Assembly (NCBI RefSeq): GCF_009498295.1
Contig: NZ_CP040813.1
Location: 2,487,001 to 2,551,000, forward strand
DNA length: 64,000 bases
Origin: Oceanihabitans sp. IOP_32
GTDB lineage: Bacteria; Bacteroidota; Bacteroidia; Flavobacteriales; Flavobacteriaceae
Reading direction: 5' to 3'
The position numbers and the translations under genes were made by a program. Of this stretch, positions 8,387 to 16,882 are shown piece after piece. Under the pieces are notes generated by a model. It ran no database searches. It was not told the DNA's origin and saw only the letters and a list, made by a program, of their open reading frames with translations. Position 1 is the first letter of the stretch; every line of letters begins with the position of its first letter.

Positions 8387-9093
8387 TATTTCAATAGGTT
8401 TAGAAGGCTTATAAAGCGCTGTTTGGCTTTGTTATATTGTTCTGTATTTACAGGAAATTCGCCATACCAAATGTAATTATAAAGATACGAGGTATAGGCG
8501 AATGAGGGCCCAAAAGGTTTCCCTTTTGTTTCGTTTACATACGCTGCGTTGGTTTTGTCATCTTCAAATTTAATGTGTTTTTTTAAGCTTAGTGTTTTTA
8601 AGAGTAATAAGTAATAATAGCGTATGGCGAGCCTAAAATTATTGTCGTTTTCAGCCTGACGGATTAAGGCACTAATATCGGTGTTTTCAATGTTTTCGGC
8701 GGTAATCTTTTCTCGATGCTGCAGAGCTTTATTAGGTTTAGTTGAAAATAAGCTTGAACGACCTTCATTGAGTAAGATATAAACTAAAATTAGGACGGCC
8801 AGAGCAAGTGCTAAGTAAAAGAACCACGACAAGAAATCTAGGTTAATATTAAAGTTATAGGAGGACTTTTTCTCATATTTATAGTCTTCGTAGGTTCCAG
8901 AACTCGAAGGGGTATGACTTTTATATGAGTCGCCTTCGTAATTAAATCTATTGCTGGAATAACGTGTCTTAAAATCGTCGTCAAATTGTCTCGTTAGTTC
9001 AGGATTCTGAGTATTAGAAACACTAAAACCATCCAACGTATTTAAAAAACATAAAAACACCAAAATAACCATATGTAGACGGGTAATTTTCAA
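8386..9093 (-). CDS. DUF4129 domain protein
   Basis: A 235-residue protein with a signal-like N-terminus (MKITRLHMVILVFLCFL), a low-complexity polar stretch (about 35-80), one membrane segment (about 88-107) and a cytoplasmic C-terminal DUF4129 domain (FRLAIRYYYLLLLKTL and YLYNYIWYGEFPV). The start is a TTG at 9093 overlapping the stop of the upstream gene in the arrangement TTGA; the in-frame ATG at 9072 would delete the basic n-region of the signal peptide, so TTG is preferred. DUF4129 proteins co-occur with MoxR ATPases and transglutaminase-like proteins; the function is unknown. Confidence 0.83.
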   Translation of the reverse strand: MKITRLHMVILVFLCFLNTLDGFSVSNTQNPELTRQFDDDFKTRYSSNRFNYEGDSYKSHTPSSSGTYEDYKYEKKSSYNFNINLDFLSWFFYLALALAVLILVYILLNEGRSSLFSTKPNKALQHREKITAENIENTDISALIRQAENDNNFRLAIRYYYLLLLKTLSLKKHIKFEDDKTNAAYVNETKGKPFGPSFAYTSYLYNYIWYGEFPVNTEQYNKAKQRFISLLNLLK

Positions 9094-10079
9094 GCGATAG
9101 TTGGGGTTAAAGTTGATATTTGGGTTATTGTTTTTTGTACTTTAAAGGGGTAAACTAAGTAGTAGTAGCTTATTATACCAAGGGTAGTTAGAATAATTCC
9201 AACCGATAACCAATTGGGCATAACATTAGAATAACGCGTAACGTAACCCTCCAAAAAACCGGCTACAAAGGTAAATGGGAAGGTACTTATTAAAATTTTA
9301 ACGCCTGTTTTAGCACCCATTTTAAACGAGGTGTATCTAGAATGCGTACCTGGAAACAGAATGCTAGCGCCAAGTATTAAACCCGCGGCGCACTCGATAA
9401 TAATAGCAAAAATCTCCATAGAACCATGAATCCAGATGCCGCGAACACTTTCCCAAAAAACACCTTTTTCGTAAAAAAAATACTGGAAAGACCCTAGCAT
9501 AATACAGTTTTTAAACATGACGTAAAGCGTGCCAACACCACCAAAAACACCTAAAACAAAAGCCATTATTCCCACACGTAAATTGTTAACGGTAATGCCA
9601 ATAAAACTGCCCCAATTACTACCGCTTTTATAAACGGCAACAGGATCGCCAGCCTCAATATTTTCTAAAGACATGTTTACGTAGTTATCGCCTAAAATGG
9701 AACGTATAAACTCCCCATCGTTGGCTGCCGAAATCACACCTATAAACGTAAATGCAAAAAATATAATAAAAGTGATATAAATAAACTTTTTGTATTGGTA
9801 GCAAACTAGGGGTACTTCGGTTTTCCAAAAATCAATAAATCGATTGGTGTTTTGGCGTTTGGTTTTATAAATTTTTTGAAAGGCCTTGGCCGCTAACTGG
9901 TTTAAATAACTGACTAGCTTGCTTTTTGGGTAATAAGTTTGGGCGTACGCCAAATCGTTAACCAATTGAATGTACTGCGAGGCGAGTTCGTCTGGATTTT
10001 TAAAGTTGTTATTAAACACAGCCTTTTCAAAACTCAACCATTTTTCCTTATTTTGCTTGATAAATGCAACTTCTCTCAT
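9090..10079 (-). CDS. SpoIIM-like stage II sporulation protein M family
   Basis: A 329-residue protein with a soluble N-terminal 90 residues and about five membrane segments (from about 100 onward). It contains NNLRVGIMAFVLGVFGGVGTLYVMFKNCIMLG and HGSMEIFAIIIECAAGLILG, both signatures of the DUF95/SpoIIM family. In non-sporulating Bacteroidota this is the standard first gene of a MoxR operon, so the name does not imply sporulation. The following gene starts inside its stop codon. The upstream promoter lies in the region shared with the divergent RDD gene. Confidence 0.9.
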   Translation of the reverse strand: MREVAFIKQNKEKWLSFEKAVFNNNFKNPDELASQYIQLVNDLAYAQTYYPKSKLVSYLNQLAAKAFQKIYKTKRQNTNRFIDFWKTEVPLVCYQYKKFIYITFIIFFAFTFIGVISAANDGEFIRSILGDNYVNMSLENIEAGDPVAVYKSGSNWGSFIGITVNNLRVGIMAFVLGVFGGVGTLYVMFKNCIMLGSFQYFFYEKGVFWESVRGIWIHGSMEIFAIIIECAAGLILGASILFPGTHSRYTSFKMGAKTGVKILISTFPFTFVAGFLEGYVTRYSNVMPNWLSVGIILTTLGIISYYYLVYPFKVQKTITQISTLTPTIA

Positions 10080-10093
10080 ATATTTCTTCTGTA

Positions 10094-10126
10094 AAAAACT
10101 AAATTTTGTATCAAAAAAATGACAAA
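10094..10126 (-). promoter_or_regulatory. Promoter of the spoIIM-moxR operon
   Basis: Read on the minus strand, TTTG (10126-10123) is followed after 21 bp by TAGTTTTT (10101-10094), one base from the Bacteroidota -7 consensus TAnnTTTG. It ends 15 bp before the start codon of the SpoIIM-like gene. Confidence 0.55.
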
Positions 10127-10212
10127 ATTCAGTTTCACTTCAGTAGTCAACTTTGTTAATCCATATCAATTTTTCTTTTGACTTTATAAATTTTCAAAAG
10201 AAAAAATTCACG

Positions 10213-10220
10213 TATTTTTG
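10213..10220 (+). promoter_or_regulatory. -7 element of the RDD gene
   Basis: A perfect TATTTTTG lies 17 bp upstream of the RDD start codon. No TTTG is present at the usual 19-21 bp upstream, so only the -7 element is supported. Confidence 0.45.
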
Positions 10221-10237
10221 ATAAATTAAAATATAAA

Positions 10238-10957
10238 ATGTCAGAGTTACAAATTAACACGACCCAAAATGTCAAAATAAAATTTACTGCCGTAGGGGCG
10301 GGGGAGCGCTTGTTGGCATTTTTAATTGATTGGGCTATAAAAGTAGGTTATTTAATATTAATAAACAGATTTTTTGGTGCGTTTGATAATATGGATCAAT
10401 GGTCGCAAATTGCCATTAATACCGTATTGAGTTTTCCTGTTATGTTTTATACTTTAGCCTTAGAATCAATGTTAGAAGGTCAAACCATAGGAAAACGCAT
10501 TCTAAAAATTAAAGTCGTTAAAATTGATGGTTATCAAGCTTCTTTTGCAGATTATGTAATACGTTGGTTTTTTAGAATTGTAGATATTTATGTATTAGGT
10601 TTAGGTTTTTTTATAATATTATTTAGCAAAAAGCATCAACGCTTGGGCGATATGGTTGCGGGAACTGCCGTTATAACATTAAAAGACAACGTGAAAATAA
10701 GCCATACCATTTTAGAGAATTTAAAAGAAAACTATAAACCAAGCTATGCCAATGTTATAAAATTATCTGATAACGATGCACGTATTATAAAAGAAACTTT
10801 TCGCACGGCTAGAGCTTCTAAAGATTATCAAACCCTAATAAAATTAAGAAAAAAGATTGTTGAAGTGACCGACATTAAAACCATAAAACAAAACACAGAT
10901 ATCGAGTTTATTGCCGTTATTTTAAAAGATTACAACTATTACACCCAAAGTATGTGA
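10238..10957 (+). CDS. RDD family membrane protein
   Basis: A 239-residue protein. The N-terminal 150 residues form an RDD domain with the family-typical AGERLLAFLIDWAIKVGY, EGQTIGKRILKIKVV and KKHQRLGDMVAGTAVI segments and about three membrane helices. A 90-residue soluble C-terminal extension follows. It is divergent from the SpoIIM/MoxR operon, a pairing often seen in flavobacteria, so it probably works with that envelope system. RDD proteins have been linked to transport or antiport in a few cases, but the substrate here cannot be read from sequence. Confidence 0.9.
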   Translation: MSELQINTTQNVKIKFTAVGAGERLLAFLIDWAIKVGYLILINRFFGAFDNMDQWSQIAINTVLSFPVMFYTLALESMLEGQTIGKRILKIKVVKIDGYQASFADYVIRWFFRIVDIYVLGLGFFIILFSKKHQRLGDMVAGTAVITLKDNVKISHTILENLKENYKPSYANVIKLSDNDARIIKETFRTARASKDYQTLIKLRKKIVEVTDIKTIKQNTDIEFIAVILKDYNYYTQSM

Positions 10958-11065
10958 GTAGAGCAGAAATGCTATGCTTTTAAAGTGCGTGAGTCTCTTC
11001 AATCGAACTAACTTCTGGAAAAAAATTATTTAATCACATTAACCCCCTTAATTAATTAAAAATAC

Positions 11066-11668
11066 ATGTTTCTAACCCTAGATATTATAGGAACCATCGC
11101 CTTTGCCATTTCTGGTGTACTTGTAGCGCTAAGTAAAAAAATGGATTTTTTTGGTATTTTAATCATCGCTTTTGTTACCGCAGTTGGTGGTGGTACGCTT
11201 CGCGACATTTTAATTGGTAATACACCCGTGGGATGGATGACTAATATGGTCTTTTCTTATACAATTATTGGTTCTTCAATTTTTGCTATTGTTATTAGAA
11301 ATAAAATTAATTATTTAAGAACCTCACTTTTTCTGTTCGACACTATTGGCATTGGGTTATACACTGTGGTAGGTATTGAGAAAGGTTTAAACGCGGGACT
11401 AGACCCATTAATTTGCATAGCCTTAGGGACTATCTCGGCATGTTTTGGGGGTATTTTGCGCGATATTTTATGTAACGAAATCCCTGTTATATTCCGAAAA
11501 GAAATTTACGCCACGGCCTGTATACTAGGAGGCACCGTTTTTTTTGTACTTCGAGAATTTCCAATACAAGACGATATTATTTTTATAATTGCAGGTTCGG
11601 TTGTAATTTCTGCAAGATTATTGGCAGTAAAATTTAAAATTGCGTTGCCAAATATTTATAAAGATTAG
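11066..11668 (+). CDS. TRIC-type cation channel (YicG/UPF0126 family)
   Basis: A 200-residue integral membrane protein with about seven hydrophobic segments. Two internal repeats carry the family motif: GGGTLRDILIG (about 46-56) and GGILRDIL (about 128-135). This duplicated fold is that of the prokaryotic TRIC homologues, homotrimeric potassium/cation channels. No signal peptide. It stands alone downstream of the RDD gene (108-bp gap) and ends at a dispersed hairpin element. Ion selectivity cannot be judged by eye. Confidence 0.9.
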   Translation: MFLTLDIIGTIAFAISGVLVALSKKMDFFGILIIAFVTAVGGGTLRDILIGNTPVGWMTNMVFSYTIIGSSIFAIVIRNKINYLRTSLFLFDTIGIGLYTVVGIEKGLNAGLDPLICIALGTISACFGGILRDILCNEIPVIFRKEIYATACILGGTVFFVLREFPIQDDIIFIIAGSVVISARLLAVKFKIALPNIYKD

Positions 11669-11675
11669 AGTTATT

Positions 11676-11844
11676 TGGGCGTTACTTTTTGAGAAAAACA
11701 AAAAGTCAGGCTTTCCAATACAATCTTTTTAAAAAAGGAATCATACGAAACAAGAGGTGGTTTGTAAATTGCCAAGGTTCTGGATTTGGGTGCAGGTTAT
11801 TTTTATCGGTTTTTAAAAAGGATTTCCATTTCAATCCTTAACGC
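11676..11844. repeat. Two-hairpin dispersed element, copy B
   Basis: Begins TTGGGCGTTAC, followed by hairpin CTTTTT-gagaaaaac-AAAAAG, then GTCAGGCTTTCC, CAATCTTTTT and, after a longer insert of about 90 bp than in the other copies, AAAAAGGATTTCC and CAATCCTTAACGC. The end overlaps the stop codon of the pseudouridine synthase gene. Same flanking blocks as copies at 532 and 36453, different stems. Confidence 0.6.
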
Positions 11845-12410
11845 AAAAACCCATCAACTTCAATAACATCACCAACTTGCATACTACCAATAAAATAATC
11901 ACCAATTCTTACACGTACCAATCTTAAGGTTGGAAAACCCACGGCCGATGTCATTTTTCTAACTTGTCTAAATTTACCTTCATTTAAAGTGATAGAAACC
12001 CAAGAGGTGGGGCCGTGCCTAGCATCTCTAATTTTTTGTGATCGATTGGGTAAGTTTGGAATTTCATTTAGCTTATGGGCTTTGCAGGGTTTGGTTTTAT
12101 ATTTTTTACCATTAAATCCAATCTCTACTCCTTGTTTTAAAATGGCAATAGCTTCTTCTGTAATCATCCCATCAACAAGCGCATAATATTCTTTTTCTAC
12201 TTTTTGGCTGTTTACAAAATCACTTGTTTTTCCATTGGTGGTAATAAACAATAAACCTTCCGATTTTTCATCTAAACGGCCAATAGCCATAGCATTTTCA
12301 GGAAAACCGTAAAGGCTTCCTAGAAACTTTTTAGATTGCTGTTTAGAGTCGTGACTTTTAAATTGACTTAAATACCCATAGGGTTTGTAGACTACAAAAT
12401 GTCTGTGCAT
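11838..12410 (-). CDS. RluE-like rRNA pseudouridine synthase
   Basis: A 190-residue RsuA/RluE-type synthase without an S4 domain. The catalytic motif GRLDEKSEGLL carries the nucleophile D47. EKEYYALVDG, VSITLNEGKFRQVRKM and LRLVRVRIG are the conserved blocks of the family. The short length and HFVVYKPYGYLSQF start match RluE, which modifies 23S rRNA U2457 in Escherichia coli; the target here is inferred. The stop codon lies within the flanking dispersed element. Probably monocistronic. Confidence 0.9.
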   Translation of the reverse strand: MHRHFVVYKPYGYLSQFKSHDSKQQSKKFLGSLYGFPENAMAIGRLDEKSEGLLFITTNGKTSDFVNSQKVEKEYYALVDGMITEEAIAILKQGVEIGFNGKKYKTKPCKAHKLNEIPNLPNRSQKIRDARHGPTSWVSITLNEGKFRQVRKMTSAVGFPTLRLVRVRIGDYFIGSMQVGDVIEVDGFLR

Positions 12411-12533
12411 TGTTGTGCTATTTTGTTTAAACCATTTAACATGGTGTTGATGGATTTGTGATTTTAAGTTCCCATAAACTTAAAATTTGATAAAATAGGA
12501 TTTCTCACTTTGTTCGAAATGGCAGTTGCTTAT

Positions 12534-14825
12534 TTAAACGCTTTCATTTAAAATACGGTGCACTAATGCTTTGGTTGGTTTTTGATCCTTTATCTTTGCT
12601 CTAACGGCCTCAAAAGTCATTTTAAAATCGCATCCCGCTTTATAATCACTGCAACCGTAAGCGGTTTTTCCTTTAATAACGCTGCCTTTTTTACATTTTG
12701 GGCAAGGCAAGACATCTTGTTTTGTGGTTTTAACAGTTTGTTTGGGTTCTAATTTTAACTTAAATTCATCATCAAATCGCAATAAACCCTCAACCATTCC
12801 AGTCTCGGTTTTAAAGCCCTTCAAGTTAACTGTACAGCCTTTGTGAAGCAGTCTAATGATTTGCTTTTCAGATATTTTTTTGTTTGCAAAAGTGAAAGGC
12901 AACACAAAATTGCACCCCGCTTTATAAGCACTACAACCATAGGCCGTTTTTCCTTTTAAAAGCTGGCCATTTTTACATTTCGGACAAACCTCGGCAGTAA
13001 TCCCAGCCTGTTTTTTAACAGTTGCTTTAGCGGTTCTGTTTTTTATCACAGCTTCTTGCGAAATATTGGCACGTTGGGTTTCGCTACGCACCTCGTAAAC
13101 CAAAGCATCTACCATGCGTTTCATGTTTTTTATAAAAGCACCAGCACTAAAGGTCCCTTTTTCAATGTCTTTTAATTGCTTTTCCCATGAGCCTGTTAAT
13201 TCGGCCGACTTCAATAATTCATTTTGTATAGTATCAATTAATTGAATGCCTGTAACCGTTGGAAGCACTTGCTTTTTGTTGCGTTTAATGTATTTTCTTT
13301 TAAAAAGTGTTTCAATAATATTGGCACGTGTGGAGGGGCGTCCAATACCATTCTCTTTCATTAAATCGCGTAATTCTTCATCGTCTACTTGTTTACCTGC
13401 CGTTTCCATGGCGCGTAATAATGAAGCTTCTGTAAACTGTTTAGGAGGTTTGGTCTCTTTTTCTAAAAATGTGGGTTCATGAGGTCCTTTTTCACCTTTT
13501 GTAAAGCTTGGTAAAATACCCGATTCTTTTTCTTTAGCATTGGGGTTTTCAAACACTAGGCGCCAACCTTTTTCTAAAATCTCTTTTCCCGTGGCTTTAA
13601 AAATTACTTGAGCCGCACTGCCTAAAACTGTGGTGTTAGACACCGTGCAATCATCATAAAACACCGCTATAAAACGTTTGGTTATTATATCGTAAACTTG
13701 TTGTTGGTTGTACTGTAAATTTATTTGAATGCCTGTTGGAATAATGGCATGGTGATCGGTTACTTTCTTGTCGTTAAAAACCCGAGTTGATTTTTTTATC
13801 TTTTTCCCTAAAAGCGGTTGTGTTAGTTTTGAATAATTTGTTAGTTTTTGAAGTATTCCAGGTACCTTGGGATAAATATCGTTTGGTAAAAACGTAGTAT
13901 CCACTCTAGGATAGGTTACTACTTTTTGTTCGTATAGTTTTTGAACAATTTTTAAAGTATCATCGGCCGAAAACCCAAATTTGGTATTGCAATAGACTTG
14001 CAATCCCGTTAAATCGAAAAGTTTAGGCGCGTATTCTTTACCTTTCTTTTTGGTAATAGATTGAATTTCAAATTCACTTTCTTTTACTTTATTGGCTAGA
14101 GCCTCACCGTCTTCTTTTTTAAAAAAACGCCCATCTTCGTAACTAAAAAGGGTTTCGCGATAAAGGGTTTGTAGTTCCCAGTAGGGTTGAGGTTTAAAAT
14201 TCTCAATGTCTTTAAACCGGTTTACAACCATGGCTAGCGTTGGTGTTTGTACACGACCAACCGAAAGCACCTGCTTATAACCACCGTGTTTTACTGTATA
14301 TAAACGGGTGGCGTTCATACCTAATAACCAATCGCCAATGGCTCTAGAAAAGCCGGCATAGTATAAATTATCGTAATCTGTAGCGGGCTTTAAATTTTCA
14401 AATCCCTCTTTAATAGCTTCGGTGGTTAAAGAGGAAATCCACAAGCGTTGTACTTCGCCTTTATAATTGGCTTCATTCATTACCCAACGCTGGATAAGTT
14501 CGCCTTCTTGACCCGCATCTCCACAATTTATAACCACACTAGCTTTATCAAACAAAGCTTTTACAATGTTGAATTGCTTTTGTATTCCAGAATTAGAAAC
14601 AACTTTAGTCTCAAATTTTTCGGGAAGCATGGGCAGATTGTTCAAATCCCAGCTTTTCCAATGGGGTTTGTAATCGTTGGGTTCTTTAAGCGTACATAAA
14701 TGTCCAAAAGTGTAAGTTACCGCATAGCCATTGCCTTCGTAATAACCATCACGCTTCGTGTTTGCTCCTAAAACAGAGGCAATTTCTCTAGCAACACTGG
14801 GTTTTTCGGCAATACAAACTTTCAT
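12534..14825 (-). CDS. topB: DNA topoisomerase III
   Basis: A 763-residue type IA topoisomerase. The N-terminal Toprim domain starts MKVCIAEKPSVAREIA (general base region E7), with D103 and E107 in GDAGQEGEL. The active-site tyrosine is Y305 in TYPRVDT. The C-terminal part carries two zinc-ribbon repeats, each with CPKC and an AYGCSxYKAGC block, starting at about 612 and 705, 95 residues apart and very alike, pointing to an internal duplication. The protein relaxes and decatenates single-stranded crossings. No operon partner; upstream is a 380-bp gap. Confidence 0.96.
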   Translation of the reverse strand: MKVCIAEKPSVAREIASVLGANTKRDGYYEGNGYAVTYTFGHLCTLKEPNDYKPHWKSWDLNNLPMLPEKFETKVVSNSGIQKQFNIVKALFDKASVVINCGDAGQEGELIQRWVMNEANYKGEVQRLWISSLTTEAIKEGFENLKPATDYDNLYYAGFSRAIGDWLLGMNATRLYTVKHGGYKQVLSVGRVQTPTLAMVVNRFKDIENFKPQPYWELQTLYRETLFSYEDGRFFKKEDGEALANKVKESEFEIQSITKKKGKEYAPKLFDLTGLQVYCNTKFGFSADDTLKIVQKLYEQKVVTYPRVDTTFLPNDIYPKVPGILQKLTNYSKLTQPLLGKKIKKSTRVFNDKKVTDHHAIIPTGIQINLQYNQQQVYDIITKRFIAVFYDDCTVSNTTVLGSAAQVIFKATGKEILEKGWRLVFENPNAKEKESGILPSFTKGEKGPHEPTFLEKETKPPKQFTEASLLRAMETAGKQVDDEELRDLMKENGIGRPSTRANIIETLFKRKYIKRNKKQVLPTVTGIQLIDTIQNELLKSAELTGSWEKQLKDIEKGTFSAGAFIKNMKRMVDALVYEVRSETQRANISQEAVIKNRTAKATVKKQAGITAEVCPKCKNGQLLKGKTAYGCSAYKAGCNFVLPFTFANKKISEKQIIRLLHKGCTVNLKGFKTETGMVEGLLRFDDEFKLKLEPKQTVKTTKQDVLPCPKCKKGSVIKGKTAYGCSDYKAGCDFKMTFEAVRAKIKDQKPTKALVHRILNESV

Positions 14826-15207
14826 TACTTTTCTTTAAAAAGGAAGCTGCAAAATAGGAATTTTGAAATGGTTTTTAAAGTATAAATCAAGTCTTTTTTA
14901 CCTATCATTATGTCGTTGTGCGTAATTGTTGGCACTTTGTTGTTTGTGCGTGTTATTTGTTACAGAATTTGTGTGGCGGGCTCACCATGTCTTATATTTT
15001 TAATTTGAAAAACAGGAGTTTATGGGAATTACAAGTAAGCCTATTTAAGAACTCACGGAGTTTATGAAAATTGGCAACTAATCGGTTTTAAACTATTGGT
15101 TTTAGCGCACCAAAGAGCATCTCATTTTTTGTAAAATAAGCTAATTTATTTGCAACAAATTACCTGAGTTTCTCTCTTAGTCACTTAATTTTCAAGGCTT
15201 AAAAACT
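14826..15207. other. Non-coding gap
   Basis: No ORF with coding character, RNA gene or clear hairpin was seen in these 382 bp. There is a fragment CACGGAGTTTATG near 15055 resembling the CACAGAG-type repeat at 5991. Promoter signals for topB are presumably in the first part but are not distinct. Confidence 0.4.
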
Positions 15208-15756
15208 TTAATTTTTAAGAACAATAGCTTTAAGTGGTTTTTTAAATTTCTTATAGGGCTCTGGTATTTCTTTGAAAGGCTCTAAAGAAAAGGTGAATGT
15301 ACTATCGGCACTAAAAACCCAATAATTCCCTTCTAACTTGCCGTGTTCGGTTTTAATGTTATTTTGCGGGATATGATTTATTGAGAATTGCTTTTTTTCT
15401 GCGTCATACCAAATGCCCATGGCTCGTAAATCTTTTTCGTTCGAATAGCTGAGTTGTAAAACGGGCTTAGAATGGGATTCTAGGGCTGTTAAGTTGTGAT
15501 TTTTTATTTTAAAATTATCTAATTCTTTTGCCCAAATCGATCTATGGTCTTTTAGATTTGTCAAGGAGTTCCATTGCTGTATTGTAAATAGCGAATCTTT
15601 TTCGGTTCGTATTATGCTAAACAAATCATTTTGTACTATTTTAATGTACTGTTCTTTTGGCGATACCGTGATTGTTGTTTTTTCCGCGTATATGCGGCCA
15701 TCTTCAATACCGAAAAAAGTACATAAAGCGAAAAATAATATTTTAATTTGTTCCAT
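15208..15756 (-). CDS. Hypothetical, probably exported protein
   Basis: A 182-residue protein I do not recognise. The N-terminus MEQIKILFFALCTFFG is hydrophobic after one lysine and may be a signal peptide or anchor, but no clean cleavage site is visible. The rest is polar and rich in beta-strand-like segments (TTITVSPKEQYIKIVQ, KPVLQLSYS, NYWVFSADSTFTFSL), suggesting a small beta-rich extracytoplasmic domain. It is isolated: 380 bp downstream and 257 bp upstream are non-coding. Codon use resembles its neighbours. No function is proposed. Confidence 0.7.
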   Translation of the reverse strand: MEQIKILFFALCTFFGIEDGRIYAEKTTITVSPKEQYIKIVQNDLFSIIRTEKDSLFTIQQWNSLTNLKDHRSIWAKELDNFKIKNHNLTALESHSKPVLQLSYSNEKDLRAMGIWYDAEKKQFSINHIPQNNIKTEHGKLEGNYWVFSADSTFTFSLEPFKEIPEPYKKFKKPLKAIVLKN

Positions 15757-15910
15757 AATTTAATGCTTGTGCTTATCCGTAAAGTGTTATAATCCCATAA
15801 TTTGTAAGATATATTGTGACTGTTATTTCATTACTAAAAACAAATATCTATTTTTATTTAGCGGGACAGTTCACTATTGTGCTGCTATTTATTTCCTGCA
15901 GATTACGCCG

Positions 15911-15924
15911 ACCTGCCGGCAGGT
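15911..15924. repeat. GC-rich 14-bp perfect palindrome
   Basis: ACCTGCCGGCAGGT is a perfect palindrome in otherwise AT-rich intergenic DNA, flanked by GCCG on the left and ATCG on the right. Such CCTGCCGGCAGG cores recur in intergenic DNA of Bacteroidota; only one copy is in this window. Confidence 0.5.
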
Positions 15925-16013
15925 ATCGAAGATTTTTTAATTTTTTGGCTAAACCGGATATGTATCTAAGGCTTTCGTAACATTTAAATACCCGCTTAGT
16001 GGGTGTTTAAATT

Positions 16014-16820
16014 CTATTCTTTTTTCCATTTTCGTTTTCTATTCAATGCTTCTTGGGCTTCTAGTTCTTTTTGCGGGATTACTTTTAAAAATGAGGGGTG
16101 CTGCTCGATGGCGTATTCTATTCTTTTTACTATATCGTCTGTGGTTTCATTGTCGTAATCAATATCTAAAGGCTCTTTAATCTCAAAGGTTTGAAGAATG
16201 TTTTTCTTTTTAACGCGCAGTCCTTTTTTATCGAACGAACGGCGAAATCCATCAATAACAATAGGTACAACAACAGGTTTGTAACGTTTTATTATGTGGG
16301 CTGTACCTTTACGAATGGGTTTAAAAGGCGTGGTTGTACCTTGTGGGAAGGTAATGACCCAGCCATCATCTAGAGCCTTACCAATATTAGAAATATCACT
16401 CATTTTAACCTGTCTATTAACCTCTTTGCCCTCGGCCCTCCAAGTGCGCTCGATACTAATAGAACCAACATAAGCTAATATTTTAGGTAAAAGACCTGCT
16501 TTCATGGTCTCTTTGGCAGCCACATAATAAATATTAAGTTTAGGGTTCCATATATAACCTACGTTTTTTATGGAGTCTTCACGACCACTTAAACTGGCAT
16601 TAAATACATGAAACATGGCAACCACATCGGCAAAATAAGTTTGGTGGTTTGAAATGAATAATACGTTTTTATCCGGTAGGTTTCTAATAATTTCTGAACC
16701 TTCAATTTGCAGTTCATTAAATCCGCGAAAGCGTCTATGGGTTATAAGTCCGAATAGTCTTATAAGCCATTTTTTTACAAAAAGTATATGTCCGAATGGA
16801 TTTTGTTTAAATAATCCCAT
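16014..16820 (-). CDS. PlsC-like 1-acylglycerol-3-phosphate acyltransferase
   Basis: A 268-residue acyltransferase of the PlsC superfamily, with one N-terminal hydrophobic stretch. Motif I is ISNHQTYFAD: H59 and D65 are separated by five residues rather than the usual four (HX4D). Motif III is FPQGTT (158-163) instead of FPEGTR. Motif IV-like VVVPIVIDGF is intact. The protein probably acylates lysophosphatidate or a related lysophospholipid at the inner membrane, but the altered motifs leave substrate and mechanism open. The NUDIX gene lies 62 bp upstream in the same direction. Confidence 0.82.
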   Translation of the reverse strand: MGLFKQNPFGHILFVKKWLIRLFGLITHRRFRGFNELQIEGSEIIRNLPDKNVLFISNHQTYFADVVAMFHVFNASLSGREDSIKNVGYIWNPKLNIYYVAAKETMKAGLLPKILAYVGSISIERTWRAEGKEVNRQVKMSDISNIGKALDDGWVITFPQGTTTPFKPIRKGTAHIIKRYKPVVVPIVIDGFRRSFDKKGLRVKKKNILQTFEIKEPLDIDYDNETTDDIVKRIEYAIEQHPSFLKVIPQKELEAQEALNRKRKWKKE

Positions 16821-16882
16821 AAATCACACGTCAAAAAAAAAATTGGTTAGTATAAGTGAGCAAATGTAGTAAATCTTATAAA

